A stretch of 64,000 bases of DNA, from positions 36,294,185-36,358,184 of the forward strand of contig NC_091188.1 of the NCBI RefSeq assembly GCF_040958095.1, written 5' to 3'. Under the pieces are notes generated by a model. That model saw nothing but the letters and a program-made list of their open reading frames with translations, searched no databases and had not been told where the DNA came from. Position numbers and translations under genes: made by a program. The stretch comes from Procambarus clarkii (taxonomy: Eukaryota; Arthropoda; Malacostraca; Decapoda; Cambaridae). Positions 38,001-50,100 of this stretch are shown piece by piece (the stretch's first letter is position 1; the number at the start of each line of letters is the position of its first letter).

Positions 38001-38720
38001 CTCTCAGTATTTGGCATATTTTCAGTGTAAAATCCTAATTTCAAACTGCGAATACGTGCAGAGAGCTAGAATATGGCTCCAAAATATGACTCAAGGGTCG
38101 AATTTGGTATGTTTGTGATATATTTTAAAACTGCATGGGCGTTTGAGACAAAATGTGACCCTTTGCCGCTCTCAGTAATTGGCATATTTTCGGTATAAAA
38201 AGTCGTAATTTTAAACTGCAAATACGTGCAGAGAGCCAGAATTTGGCTCTAAAATATGGCTCAATCGTCGAATTTGGGATGTTTGGGATATTTTAAAAAC
38301 TGCAGTGGGGGTTTGGGCAAAATGTGACCCATCGCCGCACTCAGTAATTGGAATATTTTCGGTATAAAAATGAGCAATTTCATTCTGCGAATACGCGCAG
38401 AGAGCCCAAATTTGCCTCCAAAATATTGTTCAAGCGTCGAATTTGGGATGCTTCGGATATTTTGAAAATAGAGGGAGGGTTTGGGCAAAATGTGATCAAT
38501 CGCCGCTTTCAGTAATTGGCATATTTTCGGTATAATATGTCGTAATTTCAAACTACGAATACGTGCAGAGAGCCAGAATTTGGCTCCAAAATTTGGCTCA
38601 AGGGGAATGAATTTGAGATGTTTGTATCATTTTGAAAACTGCAGGGGGGTTTGTGCAAAATGTGACCCATCGCATCTCTCACTATTTTGCATATTTTCGG
38701 TATAAAAATCGTAATTTCCA
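35002..38720 (+). repeat. 168-bp satellite block 3 (plus orientation)
   Basis: About 22 monomers, including the join between copy A and copy B of the 5.8-kb duplication near 36190-36220. The right part (36190-38720) repeats 30430-32960 nearly base for base; for instance the minus-strand frames at 36572-36862 and 30814-31104 are identical. Confidence 0.95.
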
Positions 38721-39943
38721 TGTTTTGTGCTAAAAATTATCGAGTTTAGCAATAGTTTAACGTTTATCATCCTATTTTCCTTCATGTGATTTAAACCAAA
38801 TATCAACTATTTAGGCAATATATTGCCATTTTCCCACCTTTTTTAGAATTTTTAGTTTATTGTTATTAATTCATTGAATATACGATATATATGATGCAAA
38901 CCCGTAGTTGATTGCAAAATCACTTTAAATACTTCATTTTCATTCAACCATTTTTATCTCGTTATATTAGTTATAAAAATATTGATTAGGAGAGAAATCC
39001 TGTTTTTATTGCATATATCGACGTTTCAGCCAGATTAGAGAGGTTTTACGTGTACATCTTCTCTCTCGTGATTAATTGAATATTACGAACATTTTTGTTA
39101 ATTTTAATGAAAACACATTGATTTATATAATTTGTACTGAAAACAACATTTACATATGCCGTTTCAATGGTCTAAATAACACGAAACCTCGCTCTATGAT
39201 TTGAAGTTTAAATCCTCGGATATGGTAATATTGTGACTTTTTATACGTTTTTCATATTGTGTGATTTTAAGTAAAAATTTGCGAATATACTAATATTTCG
39301 ATACTACTTAATGTTTTCTTGCGATAAGTGATATTGGCCTGTAAATATCAGAATTTCGCATAATATTGCGTTTTAAGCAATATTATGCAATGTGATTTAA
39401 ACTAAATATCAACGATTTTGGCAATATTTTTTAATTTTCCAACTTTTTTTAATTTTTTAGTTTATTGTTAATAAATCATTTAAAATACGATAAATATGAT
39501 GCGAACCTGTAATTGATTGCAAATTTTCTTTATATATTTTTATTTCAATCAACCATTTGTATCTCGTTATAATAGTGAGTAAAATAATGATTATGAGAGA
39601 AACCTTGTTTTTATTGGATATTTCGATGTTTCAGCCGGAATAGAGCGCTTTTACTTGTGCATCTTCTCTCGGTAATATAAATTGACAATCGCGAACATTT
39701 TAGTTAATTTTTAAGAAAAGACATTGGTTTTTAGAATTTGTACTGGAAACAACATTTTCATATGCCTTTTTAATGGTCTAAATAAGACGAATCTTCGGCT
39801 TGTGATATGAAGTAAAAATCCTCGAATACGGTAATATTGTGACTTTTTTTCACGTGTTTCATGTTGAGAGATTTTAGATAAAAATATTCGAATTTACAAA
39901 TTTTTCGGTACTACTTCATGTTTTCTCGCGATTTGTGGGAATA
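38721..39943 (+). repeat. AT-rich repeats type I and II (third set)
   Basis: Copy B equivalent of 32961-34184, carrying the same roughly 70-bp internal shortening in type II. Type I ends and type II begins near 39336. Only a few substitutions separate the two sets. Confidence 0.9.
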
Positions 39944-40880
39944 CAGGTCAGGTTGTGTCAGGTCACGTTGTGTCAGGTCAGGTTGTGTCAGGTCACGTTG
40001 TGTCAGGTCAGGTTGTGTCAGGTCAGGTAGCGTCAGGTCAGGTTGCGTCAGGTCAGGTTGTGTCAGGTCACGTTGTGTCAGGTCAGGTTGTGTCAGGTCA
40101 GGTTGCGTCAAGACAGGTAGCGTCAGGTCAGGTTGCGTCAGGTCAGGTTTAGTCAGGTCAGGTTGTGTCAGGTCAGGTTGCGTCAAGACAGGTAGCGTCA
40201 GGTCAGGTTGCGTCAGGTCAGGTTTAGTCAGGTCAGGTTGCGTCAGGTCAGGTTGCGTCAGGTCAGGTAGCGTCAGATCAGGTTGCGTCAGGTCAGGTTG
40301 CGTCAGGTCAGTTGTGTCAGGGCAGGTTGCGTCAGGGCAGGTAGCGTCTGATCAGTTGCGTCAGGTCAAGTTGCGTCAGGTCAGGTTGCGTCAGGTCAGG
40401 TTGTGTCAGGTCAGGTTGTGTCAGGACTGGTAACGTCAGGTCAGGTTGCGTCAGGTCAGGTTGTGTCAGGTCAGGTTGTGTCAGGTCAGGTTGCGTCAGG
40501 TCAGGTAGCGTCAGATCAGGTTGCGTCAGGTCAGGTTGCGTCAGGTCAGGTTGCGTCAGGTCAGTTGTGTCAGGTCAGGTTGCGTCAGGGCAGGTAAGCG
40601 TCTGATCAGTTGCGTCAGGTCAAGTTGCGTCAGGTCAGGTTGCGTCAGGTCAAGTTGCGTCAGGTCAGGTTGTGTCAGGTCAGGTTGCGTCAGGTCAGGT
40701 TGCGTCAGGTCAGGTAGCGTCATGTCAGGTTGCGTCAGGTCAGGTTGCGTCAGGACAGGTTGCGTCACGTCAGGTTGCGTCAGGTCAGGTTGAGTCAGTT
40801 CAGGTAGCGACAGGTCAGGTTGCGTCAGGTCAGGTCAGGTTGCGTCAGGTCAAGGAGCGTCAGGTCAGGTTGCGTCAGGT
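39944..40880 (+). repeat. 15-bp TCAGG minisatellite, array 3
   Basis: About 62 units, eight more than array 2. The gain is visible at the left end as an extra CACGTTGTG-containing pair of units and as a second copy of the block with AAGACAGGTAGCG and GGTTTAG units (around 40110-40235). The right-hand 700 bp are almost identical to array 2. Confidence 0.95.
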
Positions 40881-42111
40881 GTCGAATACGTGCACAAAGC
40901 CATAATTTGGCTCCAAAATATGGCTTAAACGTCGAATTTGGAGACTTTCGGATATTTTGAAAACTGCAGGGTGGAATTGAGCAAAATGTGACCATCACCG
41001 CTCTCAGTAATTGGCATATTTTCGATTTAAAAATTCGTAATTTCAAACAGCGAATACGAGCAGAGAGACAGAATTTTGCTTCAAAATATGGCTCAATGGT
41101 CGAATTGAGATGTTTGGGATATTTTGAAATTTCCAGAGGGGTTTGGGCAAAATGTGATCCATCGCCGCTCCCAGTAATTGGCATATATTCGGAATAAAAT
41201 TCGTAATTTCAAACTGCGAATACGTGCAGAGAACCAGAATTTGGCTCTAAATATGGCTCAAGGCTCGAATTTGGGATGTTTGGGATATATTGAGAACTGC
41301 CAGGGAGAGTTTGGGCAATAATTGACCCATCGCCGCTCTCAGTAAATGACATATTTTCGGTGTAAAAAGTCATAATTTCCAACGGCGAATACGTGCAGAG
41401 AGTCAGAATTTGGCTCAAAATTGTGGCTCCAGCGTCGAATTTGGGATGTTTGGGATATTTAGAAAACTGCAGGGAGGGTTTGGGCAAAATGTGATCCATC
41501 GTTGCTCTCAGTAATTTGCATATTTTCGGTATAAAAAGTGGTAATTTCAAACAGCGAATACTTGCAGAGAGCTGGAATTTGGCTCCAAAATATGGCTCAA
41601 GGGTCGAGTTTGGGATGTTTGTGATATATTTTAAATCTGCAGGGAGGTTTGGGAACAAATGTGACCCATCGCTGCTCTCAGTAATTGGCATATTTTCGGT
41701 ATAAAAAGTCGTATTTTCAAACTGCGAATACGTGCAGAGAGCCAGAATTTGGCTCCAAAATATGTCTTAATCGTCGAATTTGGGATGTTTGGAATATTTT
41801 AAAAACTGCAGTGGTGCTTTGAGCAAAATGTGACCCATCGCCTCACTCAGTAATTGGAATATTTTCGGTATAAACAGAAGCATTTTCATTCTGTGAATTC
41901 GCGTAGAGAGCCCAAATTTGTCTCGAAAATATTGCTCAAGCGTCGAATTTGGGATGTTTGGGATATTTTGAAAATTCAGGGAGGGTTTGGGCAAAATGTG
42001 ATCCATCGCCGCTTTCAGTAATTGGCATATTTTCAGTATAAAAAGTCGTAATTTCAAACTGCGAATACGTGCAGAGTCAGTATTTGGCTCCAAAATTTGG
42101 CTCAAAGGGTT
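40881..42111 (+). repeat. 168-bp satellite block 4, left part
   Basis: About seven monomers matching 35002-36190 (copy B of the duplication), interrupted at GGTT (42108-42111) by the composite retroposon at 42112-42506. The last monomer shows GCAGAGTCAGTATTTGG, with a few bases lost. Confidence 0.95.
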
Positions 42112-42366
42112 ATCTTGAGATGATTTGATTCTTGAGATGATTTCGGGGCTTTAGTGTCCCCGCGGCCCGGTACTCGACCAGGCCTCCACCCTTAGGAAGC
42201 AGCCCGTGACAGCTGACTAACACCCAGGTACCTATTTTACTGCTAGGTAACAGGGGCATAGGGTGAAAGAATCTCTACCCATTGTTTCTCGCCGGCGCCC
42301 GGGATCGAACCCGAGACCACAGGATCACAAGTCCAGCGTGCTGTCCGCTCGGCCGACCGGCTCCCC
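42112..42366 (-). mobile_element. tRNA-derived SINE, minus strand
   Basis: Minus-strand relative of the element at 4850-5120. It starts GGGGAGCCGGTCGGCCGAGC at 42366, with an anticodon-like loop CTTGTGA, the B box GGTTCGATCCC, the shared AATGGGTAGAGATTC region, one copy of TACCTAGCAGTAAAAT, and a tail in which ATCTCAAGA-like words repeat (42112-42145). The tRNA-like part has a T-loop arm with good pairing and could derive from tRNA-Thr (UGU) judging by the loop, which is tentative. It sits 17 nt downstream of the 5S rRNA sequence on the same strand. Confidence 0.85.
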
Positions 42367-42383
42367 AAAATAAAAACATTATT

Positions 42384-42501
42384 GCCAACAGCATTTGGTG
42401 TTCCCAGGCGGTCACCCATCCAAGTACTAACCAAACCCAACGTTGCATAACTTCGCTGATCGGACGAGAAGCGGTGTTCTCAACGTGGTATGGCCGTTGG
42501 C
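42384..42501 (-). rRNA. 5S rRNA gene or 5S-derived SINE head (118 nt)
   Basis: On the minus strand the 118 nt begin GCCAACGGCCATACCACGTT and end CCAAATGCTGTTGGC. The two ends pair to form helix I, and TTCTCGTCCGATCAGCGAAG, GTTAGTACTTGGATGGGTGA and CCGCCTGGGAACACC are standard eukaryotic 5S segments, including the internal control region read by TFIIIA. Differences from the usual arthropod sequence, from memory, include GTTATGCAACG for GTTAAGCAACG and GGTTTGG for GGCCCGG, so this may be a pseudogene. The downstream 17 nt on the minus strand contain T5 and T4 runs, a pol III terminator. It is a single copy joined to a SINE and bounded by a shared GGTT duplication, which argues for a retroposed copy rather than a 5S array. 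Confidence 0.88.
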
Positions 42502-42506
42502 CAATT

Positions 42507-42622
42507 GGTTGAATTTGGGATGTTTGGAATATTTTGAAAACTGCAGGGGGGTTTGTGCAAAATGTGACTCATCGCAGCTCTCAGTATTTGGCATATTTTC
42601 GGTATAAAAAGTCGTAATTTCA
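42507..42622 (+). repeat. 168-bp satellite block 4, right part
   Basis: Continues the interrupted monomer at GGTTGAATTTGGGATG and ends at the TTTCAATGTTTTGTG border with AT-I. Confidence 0.9.
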
Positions 42623-43423
42623 ATGTTTTGTGTAAAAATTATCGAGTTTAGCAATATTTTGACGTTAATCATCCTTTTTTCCTTCATGTGATTTAAACCA
42701 AATATCAACTATTCAGGCAATATTTTGCCATTTTCTCACCTTTTTAAGAATTTTTAGTTTATTGCTATTAATTCATTGAATATACGATATATATGATGCA
42801 AACCCGTAGTTGATTGCAAATTCACTTTAAATACTTCATTTTCGTTCAACCATTTTTATCTCGTTATATTAGTTATAAAAATATTGATTAGGAGAGAAAT
42901 CCTGTTTTTATTGCATATATCGACGTTTCAGCCAGATTAGAGCGGTTTTACGTGTACATCTTCTCTCTCGTGATTAATTGAATATTACGAACATTTTTGT
43001 TAATTTTAATGAAAACACATTGATTTATATAATTTGTATTGAAAACAACATTTACATATGCCGTTTTAATGGTCTAAATAACACGAAGTAACAGAAGAAG
43101 TAATAATATCGAAGTTTCAGCCGGAATAGAGCGGTTTTACTTGTGAATCTTCTCTCGATTATATAAATTGACAATCGCGAACATTTTAGTTAATTTTTAA
43201 GAAAACACATTGGTTTTTAGAATTTGTACTGGACACAACATTTTCATATGCCTGTTTAATGGTCTAAATAAGACGAATCTTCGCTTTGTGAAGTAAAAAT
43301 CCTCGAATGCGGTAATATTGTGACTTTTTTCACGTTTTTCATGTTGAGTGATTTTAGATCAAAATATTCGAATTTACTAATTTTTTGGTACTACTTAATG
43401 TTTTCTCGCAATTTGTGAGAATA
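42623..43423 (+). repeat. AT-rich repeats type I and II, fused by deletion
   Basis: Type I runs to about 43085 (AAATAACACGAAG) and then jumps into the middle of type II at ATATCGAAGTTTCAGCCGG after a short AACAGAAGAAGTAAT patch. About 500 bp are missing compared with the other sets. The right end (TTCTCGCAATTTGTGAGAAT) is intact and leads into a 15-bp array as usual. Confidence 0.85.
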
Positions 43424-43596
43424 CAGGTCAGGTTGTGTCAGGTCAGGTTGTGTCAGGTCAGGTTGTGTCAGGTCAGGTTGTGTCAGGTCAGGTTGTGTCA
43501 GGTCAGGTTGTGTCAGGTCAGGTTGTGTCAGGTCAGGTAGCGTCAGGTCAGGTTGCGTCAGGTCAGATTGCGTCAGGTCAGGTTGCGTCAGGTCAT
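43424..43596 (+). repeat. 15-bp TCAGG minisatellite, array 4
   Basis: About 11 units, the first seven uniformly GTTGTG and the last four GTAGCG, GTTGCG and ATTGCG types. This is the same left-to-right polarity as arrays 1 and 5. It joins the satellite at TCATCGCCACTCTCAG. Confidence 0.95.
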
Positions 43597-44140
43597 CGCC
43601 ACTCTCAGTTATTGGGATATTTTCGGTATAAAAAGTCGTTATTTCAAACTGCGAATACGTGCAGAGAAACAGAATTTTGCTCTAAATATGGCTCAAGGCT
43701 CGAATTTGGGATGTTTGGGATATTTTGAAAACTGTGGGGAGGGTTTGGGGAAAAATTGACATATCGCTGCTCTCAGTAATTGACATAATTTCGGTATAAA
43801 AAGTCGTAATTTCAAAAGGCGAATACATCCAGAGAGAAAGAATTTGGCTCCAAATTGTGGCTCCAGCGTCGAATGTGGGATGTTTGGGATAATTTAAAAA
43901 CTGCAGGGGGGGTTTGGGCAAAATGTGACATCGCTGCTGTCATTAATTGGCATATTTTCGGTATAAAAACTCATATATACCCTTATATCTATAAGGGTAT
44001 ATATAGATATATATCTTATAGATATAGGGTCATATAGACCCTTGAGCCAAAATATGGCTCAAGGGTCGAATTTGGGATGATTAGGATATTTTGAAAACTG
44101 CAGGCTGGGTTTGTTCAAAACCTCACCATCACCGCTTTAT
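43597..44140 (+). repeat. 168-bp satellite block 5, with hairpins
   Basis: Three monomers, the second and third separated by a 70-bp AT-rich palindromic insert: TACCCTTATA-TC-TATAAGGGTA (43978-43999) and GACCCTTGAGCC-AAAATAT-GGCTCAAGGGTC (44037-44067). After CACCGC near 44131 the block stops in the AT-repeat sequence TTTATCATCCCC. Confidence 0.88.
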
Positions 44141-47100
44141 CATCCCCTTTTCCTTTATGTAGTTTAAACAAAATATCATCGAATTAGGCAATATTTATCC
44201 GTTTTTCCACGTTTTTGTAAATTTTCAGTTTTTTGTTATAATTCATTATATATACGACAAAAATGATGCAAACACATAATTGGTTAGAAATGAACCTTAA
44301 ATACTTCATTTTCAATCAACTATTTGTTTCTCGTTAAGATACTGTGTAAGATATTAAATAGGGAAGAAGTTCTTTTTTTATTGCATATATCGACGTTTCA
44401 GCCGGATTAGAGCGGTTTTACTTGTACATCTTCCATTGGTAACATAAACGGAACTTCAGGAATATTTTAGTTAATTCTAGTGAAAACACATTGATTTTTA
44501 TCATTTGTATTAGAAACAACATTTTAATATGTCTTTTCAAGGTTCTAAATAATACAAAACCTCGCATTATGATTTGAAGGTAAAATCCTCAAATATGATA
44601 ATATAGTGATTTTTTCACGTTTTTCATGTAGTGTGATTATACGTAAATATATTCGTTTTTACCAATATTTCGATACTACTTCATGTTTTCTCACGATATG
44701 TGATTTGGCCTTCAAATCTCAGAATTTCGCATAATATTGCATTTTTTTAGCAAGTATTCTTGCATTTTGTTTTGTACTAAAAATCATCGAATTTAGCAAT
44801 ATTTTGACGTTTATCATCCCCTTTTCCTTTATGTGATTTAAACAAAATATCATTGAATTAGGCAATATTTATCCGTTTTTCCACGTTTTTGTAAATTTTC
44901 AGTTTTTTGTTATAATTCATTATATATACGATAAAAATGATGCAAACACATAATTGGTTAGAAATTAACCTTAAATACTTCATTTTCAATCAACTGTTTG
45001 TTTCTCGTTAAGATACTATGTAAGATATTGAAAAGGGGAGAAGTTCTGTTTTTATTGCATATATCGACGTTTCAGCCGGATTAGAGCGGTTTTACGTTTA
45101 CATCTTCCATTCGTAATATAAACGGAAAATCAGGAACATTTTAGTTAATTCTAATGAAAACACATTGATTTTTATCATTTGTATAGGAAACAACATTTTA
45201 ATATGTCTTTTCTAGGACCTAAATAATACGAAACTTTGCTCTATGAATTGAAGTTAAATTCCGCAAATTTGGTAATATAGTGACTTTTCTCACGTTTTTC
45301 ATGTAGTGTGATTTTACGTAAATATATTCGTTTTTACCAATATTTCGATACTAATTCATGTTTTCTCACGATATGTGAATTGGCCTTCAAATCTCAGAAT
45401 TTCGCATAATATTGCATTTTTTTAGCAAGTATTCTTGCATTTTGTTTTGTACTAAAAATCATTGAATTTAGCAATATTTTGACGTTTATCATCCCCTTTT
45501 CCCTTATGTGATTTAAACAAAATATCATTGAATTAGACAATATTTATCCGTTTTTCCAACTTTTTGTAAATTTTCAGTTTTTTGTTATAATTCATTATAT
45601 ATACGATAAAAATGATGCAAACACATAATTGGTTAGAAATTAACCTTATATACTTCATTTTCAATCAACTATTTGTTTCTCGTTAAGATACTGTGTAAGA
45701 TATTGAAAAGGGGAGAAGTTCTGTTTTTATTGCATATATCGACGTTTCAGGCGGATTAGAGCGGTTTTACGTGTACATCTTCCATCGGTAATATAAACGG
45801 AAAATCAGGAACATTTTAGTTAATTCTAATGAAAAACATTGATTTTTATCATTTGTATTTTAAACAACATTTTAATGTCTTTTCTAGGATCCAAATAATA
45901 CGAAACTTTGCTCTATAATTTGAAGTTAAATTCCTCAAATTTGGTAATATAGTGACTTTTCTCATGTTTTTCATGTAGTGTGATTTTACGTAAATATATT
46001 CGTTTTTACTAATATTTCGATACTACTTAATGTTTCTCACTATATGTGATTTGGCCTTCAAATCTCAGAATTTCGCATAATATTGCAATTTTTAGCAAGT
46101 TTTTTTGCATTTTGCTTTGTACTAAAAATCATCGAATTTAACAATATTTTGATGTTTATCATCCCTTTTCCTTTTTGTGATTTAAACAAAATATCATCTA
46201 ATTAGGCATAATTTTGCCGTTTTCCACGTTTTTGTGAATTTTCAGTTTTTTGTCATTAATTCATTATATATATACGATAAAAATGATGCAAACACATAAT
46301 TGGTTAGAAATTAACCTTAAATACTTCATTTTCAATCAACTATTTGTTTCTCGTTAAGATACTGTGTAAGATATTGAAAAGGGGAGAAGTTCCGTTTTTA
46401 TTGCATATATCGACGTTTCAGGCGGATTAGAGTGGTTTTACGTGTACATCTTTCATCGGTAATATAAACTGAAAATCAGGAACATTTTCGTGAATTCTAA
46501 TGAAAACACATTGATTTTTATCATTTGTATTGGAAACAACATTTTAATGTCTTTTCTAGGATCTAAATAATACGAAACTTCGCTTAATGATTTAAAGTTA
46601 AAATCCTCAAATTTGGTAATATAGTGACTTTTTTCACGTTTTTCATGTAGTGTGATTTTACGTAAATATATTCGTTTTTACCAATATTTTGATTCTAATT
46701 AATGTTTTCTCACGATATGTGATTTTGCCTTCAAATCTCAGAATTTCGCATAATATTGCATTTTTTTAGCAAGTATTCTTGCATTTTGTTTTGTACTAAA
46801 AATCATCGTATTTAGCAATATTTTGACGTTTATCATCCCCTTTTCTTTTATGTGATTTAAACAAAATATCATTGAATTAGGCAATATTTATCCGTTTTTC
46901 CACGTTTTTGTAAATTTTCAGTTTTTTGTTATAATTCATTATATATACGATAAAAATGATGCAAACACATAATTGGTTAGAAATTAACCTTAAATACTTC
47001 ATTTTCAATCAACTATTTGTTTCTCGTTAAGATACTGTGTAAGATATTGAAAAGGGGAGAAGTTCTGTTTTTATTGCATATATCGACGTTTCAGGCGGAT

Positions 47101-50100
47101 TAGAGCGGTTTTACGTGTACATCTTCCATCGGTAATATAAACGGAAAATCAGGAACATCTTAGTTAATTCTAATGAAAAATATTGATTTTTATCATTTGT
47201 ATTTTAAACAACATTTTTAATATGTCTTTTCTAGGATCCAAATAATACGAAACTTTGCTCTATGATTTGCAGTTAAATTCCTCAAATTTGGTAATATAGT
47301 GACTTTTCTCACGTTTTTCATGTAGTGTGATTTTACGTAAATATATTCGTTTTTAGCAATATTTCGATACTAATTCATGTTTTCTCACGATATGTGAATT
47401 GGCCTTCAAATCTCAGAATTTCGCATAATATTGCATTTTTTTAGCAAGTATTCTTGCATTTTGTTTTGTACTAAAAATCATTGAATTTAGCAATATTTTG
47501 ACGTTTATCATCCCCTTTTCCTTTATGTGATTTAAACAAAATATCATTGAATTAGGCAATATTTATCCGTTTTTCCAACTTTTTGTAAATTATCAGTTTT
47601 TTGTTATAATTCATTATATATACGATAAAAATGATGCAAACACATAATTGGTTAGAAATTAACCTTATATACTTCATTTTCAATCAACTATTTGTTTCTC
47701 GTTAAGATACTGAGTAAGATATTGAAAAGGGGAGAAGTTCCGTTTTTATTGCATATATCGACGTTTCATGCGGATTAGAGTGGTTTTACGTGTACATCTT
47801 TCATCGGTAATATAAACTGAAAATCAGGAACATTTTCGTGAATTCTAATGAAAACACATTGATTTTTATCATTTGTATTGGAAACAACATTTTAATGTTT
47901 TTTCTAGGATCTAAATATTACGAAACTTCGCTTAATAATTTAAAGTTAAAATCCTCAAATTTGGTAATATAGTGACTTTTTTCACGTTTTTCATGTAGTG
48001 TGATTATACGTAAATATATTCGTTTTTACCAATATTTCGATACTACTTCATGTTTTCTCACGATATGTGATTTGGCCTTCAAATCTCAGAATTTCGCATA
48101 ATATTGCATTTTTTTAGCAAGTATTCATGCATTTTGTTTTGTACTAAAAATCATTGAATTTAGCAATATTTTGACGTTTATCATCCCCTTTTCCTTTATG
48201 TGGTTTAAACAAAATATCATCGAATTAGGCAATATTTTGCCGTTTTTCCACGTTTTTGTGAATTTTCAGTTTATTATTATTAATTCAAAATATATATGAT
48301 AAAAATGATGCAAACACATAATTGCTTAGAAATTAAACTTAAATACTTCATTTTCAATCAACTATTTGTTTTTCGTTAAGATACTGTGTAATATGTTGAA
48401 AAGGGGAGAAGTTCTGTTTTTATTGAATATATCGAACGTTTCATCCGGATTAGAGCGGTTTTACGTGTTAATCTTCCATTGGTAATATAAACGGAAAATC
48501 AGGAACATTTTAGTTAGTTCTAATGAAAACACATTGATTTTTATCAGTTGTATTAGAAACAACATTTTCATGTCTTTTCTAGAATCTAAATAATACGAAA
48601 CCTCGGGTTCTGATTTGAAGTTATAATCCTCAAATTTGGTAAAATAGTGACTTTTCTCACGTTTTTCATGAAGTGTGATTTTACGTAAATATATTCGTTT
48701 TTACCAATATTTCGATACTACTTCATGTTTTTTCACGATATGTGATTTGGCCTTCAAATCTCAGAATTTCGCATAATATTGCATTTTTTAGCAAGTTTTC
48801 TTGCATTTTGTTTTGTACTAAAAATCATCGAATTTAGCAATATTTTGACGTTAATCATCCCCATTTCTCATATGTGATATAAACAAAATATTATCAAATT
48901 AGACAATATTTTGCCCTTTTTCCTCGTTTTTGTGAATTTTCAGTTTAATGGTATTAATTCAATAAATACACGATAAAAATGATTCAAACACATATTTGGT
49001 TAGAAATTAACCTTAAATATTTCATTTTCAATCAACTATTTGTTTCTCGTTAAGAGACTGCGTAAGATATGGAAAAGGGGAGAAGTTCTGTTTTTATTGC
49101 ATATATCGACGTTGCAGCCGGATTAGAACGGTTTTACGTGTACATCTTCCATTGGTAATATAAACGGAAAATCAGGAGCATTTTAGTTAATTCTAATGAA
49201 AACACATTGATTTATATTATTTGTATTGGAAACAACATTTTAATATGTCTTTTCTAGGATCTAAATAATACGAAACTTCACCTAAAGATTTAAAGTTAAA
49301 ATCCTCAAATTTGGTAATATAGTAACTTTTTTCACGTTTTTCATATAGTGTGATTACATGTAAATATATTCGTTTTTACCAATATTTCGATACTACTTCA
49401 TGTTTTCTCACGATATGTGATTTGGCCTTCAAATCTCAGAATTTCGCATAATTTTGCATTTTTTTAGCAAGTATTCTTGCATTTTGTTTTGTACTAAAAA
49501 TCATCGAATTTTGCAATATTTAGACGTTTATCATCCCCTTTTCCTTTATGTGATTTAAACAAAATATCATTGAATTAGGCAATGTTTATCCGTTTTTCCA
49601 CGTTTTTGTGAATTTTCAGTTTTTTGTTATAATTCATTATATATACGATAAAAATGACGCAAACACATAATTGGTTAGAAATTAACCTTAAATACTTCAT
49701 TTGTAATCAACTTTTTATTTCTCGTTAAGATACTGTGTAAGATATTGAAAAGGGGAGAAGTTTTGTTTTTATTGCATATATCGACGTTCCAGCCGGATTA
49801 GAACGGTTTTACGTGTCCGTCTTCCATTTGTAATATAAACGGAAAATCAGGAACATTTTAGTTAATTCTAATGAAAACACATTGATTTTTATCAGTTGTA
49901 TTGGAAACACTATTTTCATGTCTTTTCTAGGATCTAAATAATACGAAACATCGCTTTATGATTTGAAGTTAAAATCCTGAAATTTGGTAATGTAGTGACT
50001 TTTCTCACGTTTTTCATGTTATGTGATTTTACGTAAATATATTCGTTTTTACCAATATTTCGATACTACTCCATGTTTTCTCACGATATGTGATTTGACC

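Larger units (their letters stand above)
30430..42070 (+). repeat. Tandem duplication of 5758 / 5879 bp
   Basis: Copy A (about 30430-36190) and copy B (about 36190-42070) are direct and adjacent. Offsets are 5758 at positions 30814, 31151 and 31438, and 5759 at 34159, rising to 5879 after the 15-bp arrays (34946 to 40825, 35330 to 41209, 35888 to 41767). The extra 120 bp is exactly eight 15-bp units gained in copy B or lost in copy A. Outside the array the copies differ only at scattered positions. The unit holds monomers, AT-I, AT-II, a 15-bp array and more monomers. Confidence 0.92.

Noticed and set aside
34159-40905. Long open frames of Cys-Val-Arg-Ser-Gly, Ser-Gly-Gln-Val and Leu-Thr-Gln-Pro-Asp repeats on both strands
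   Set aside because: They follow from a 15-bp tandem repeat (5 codons) without stop codons in several frames; no start context, composition or flanking gene structure supports a protein.
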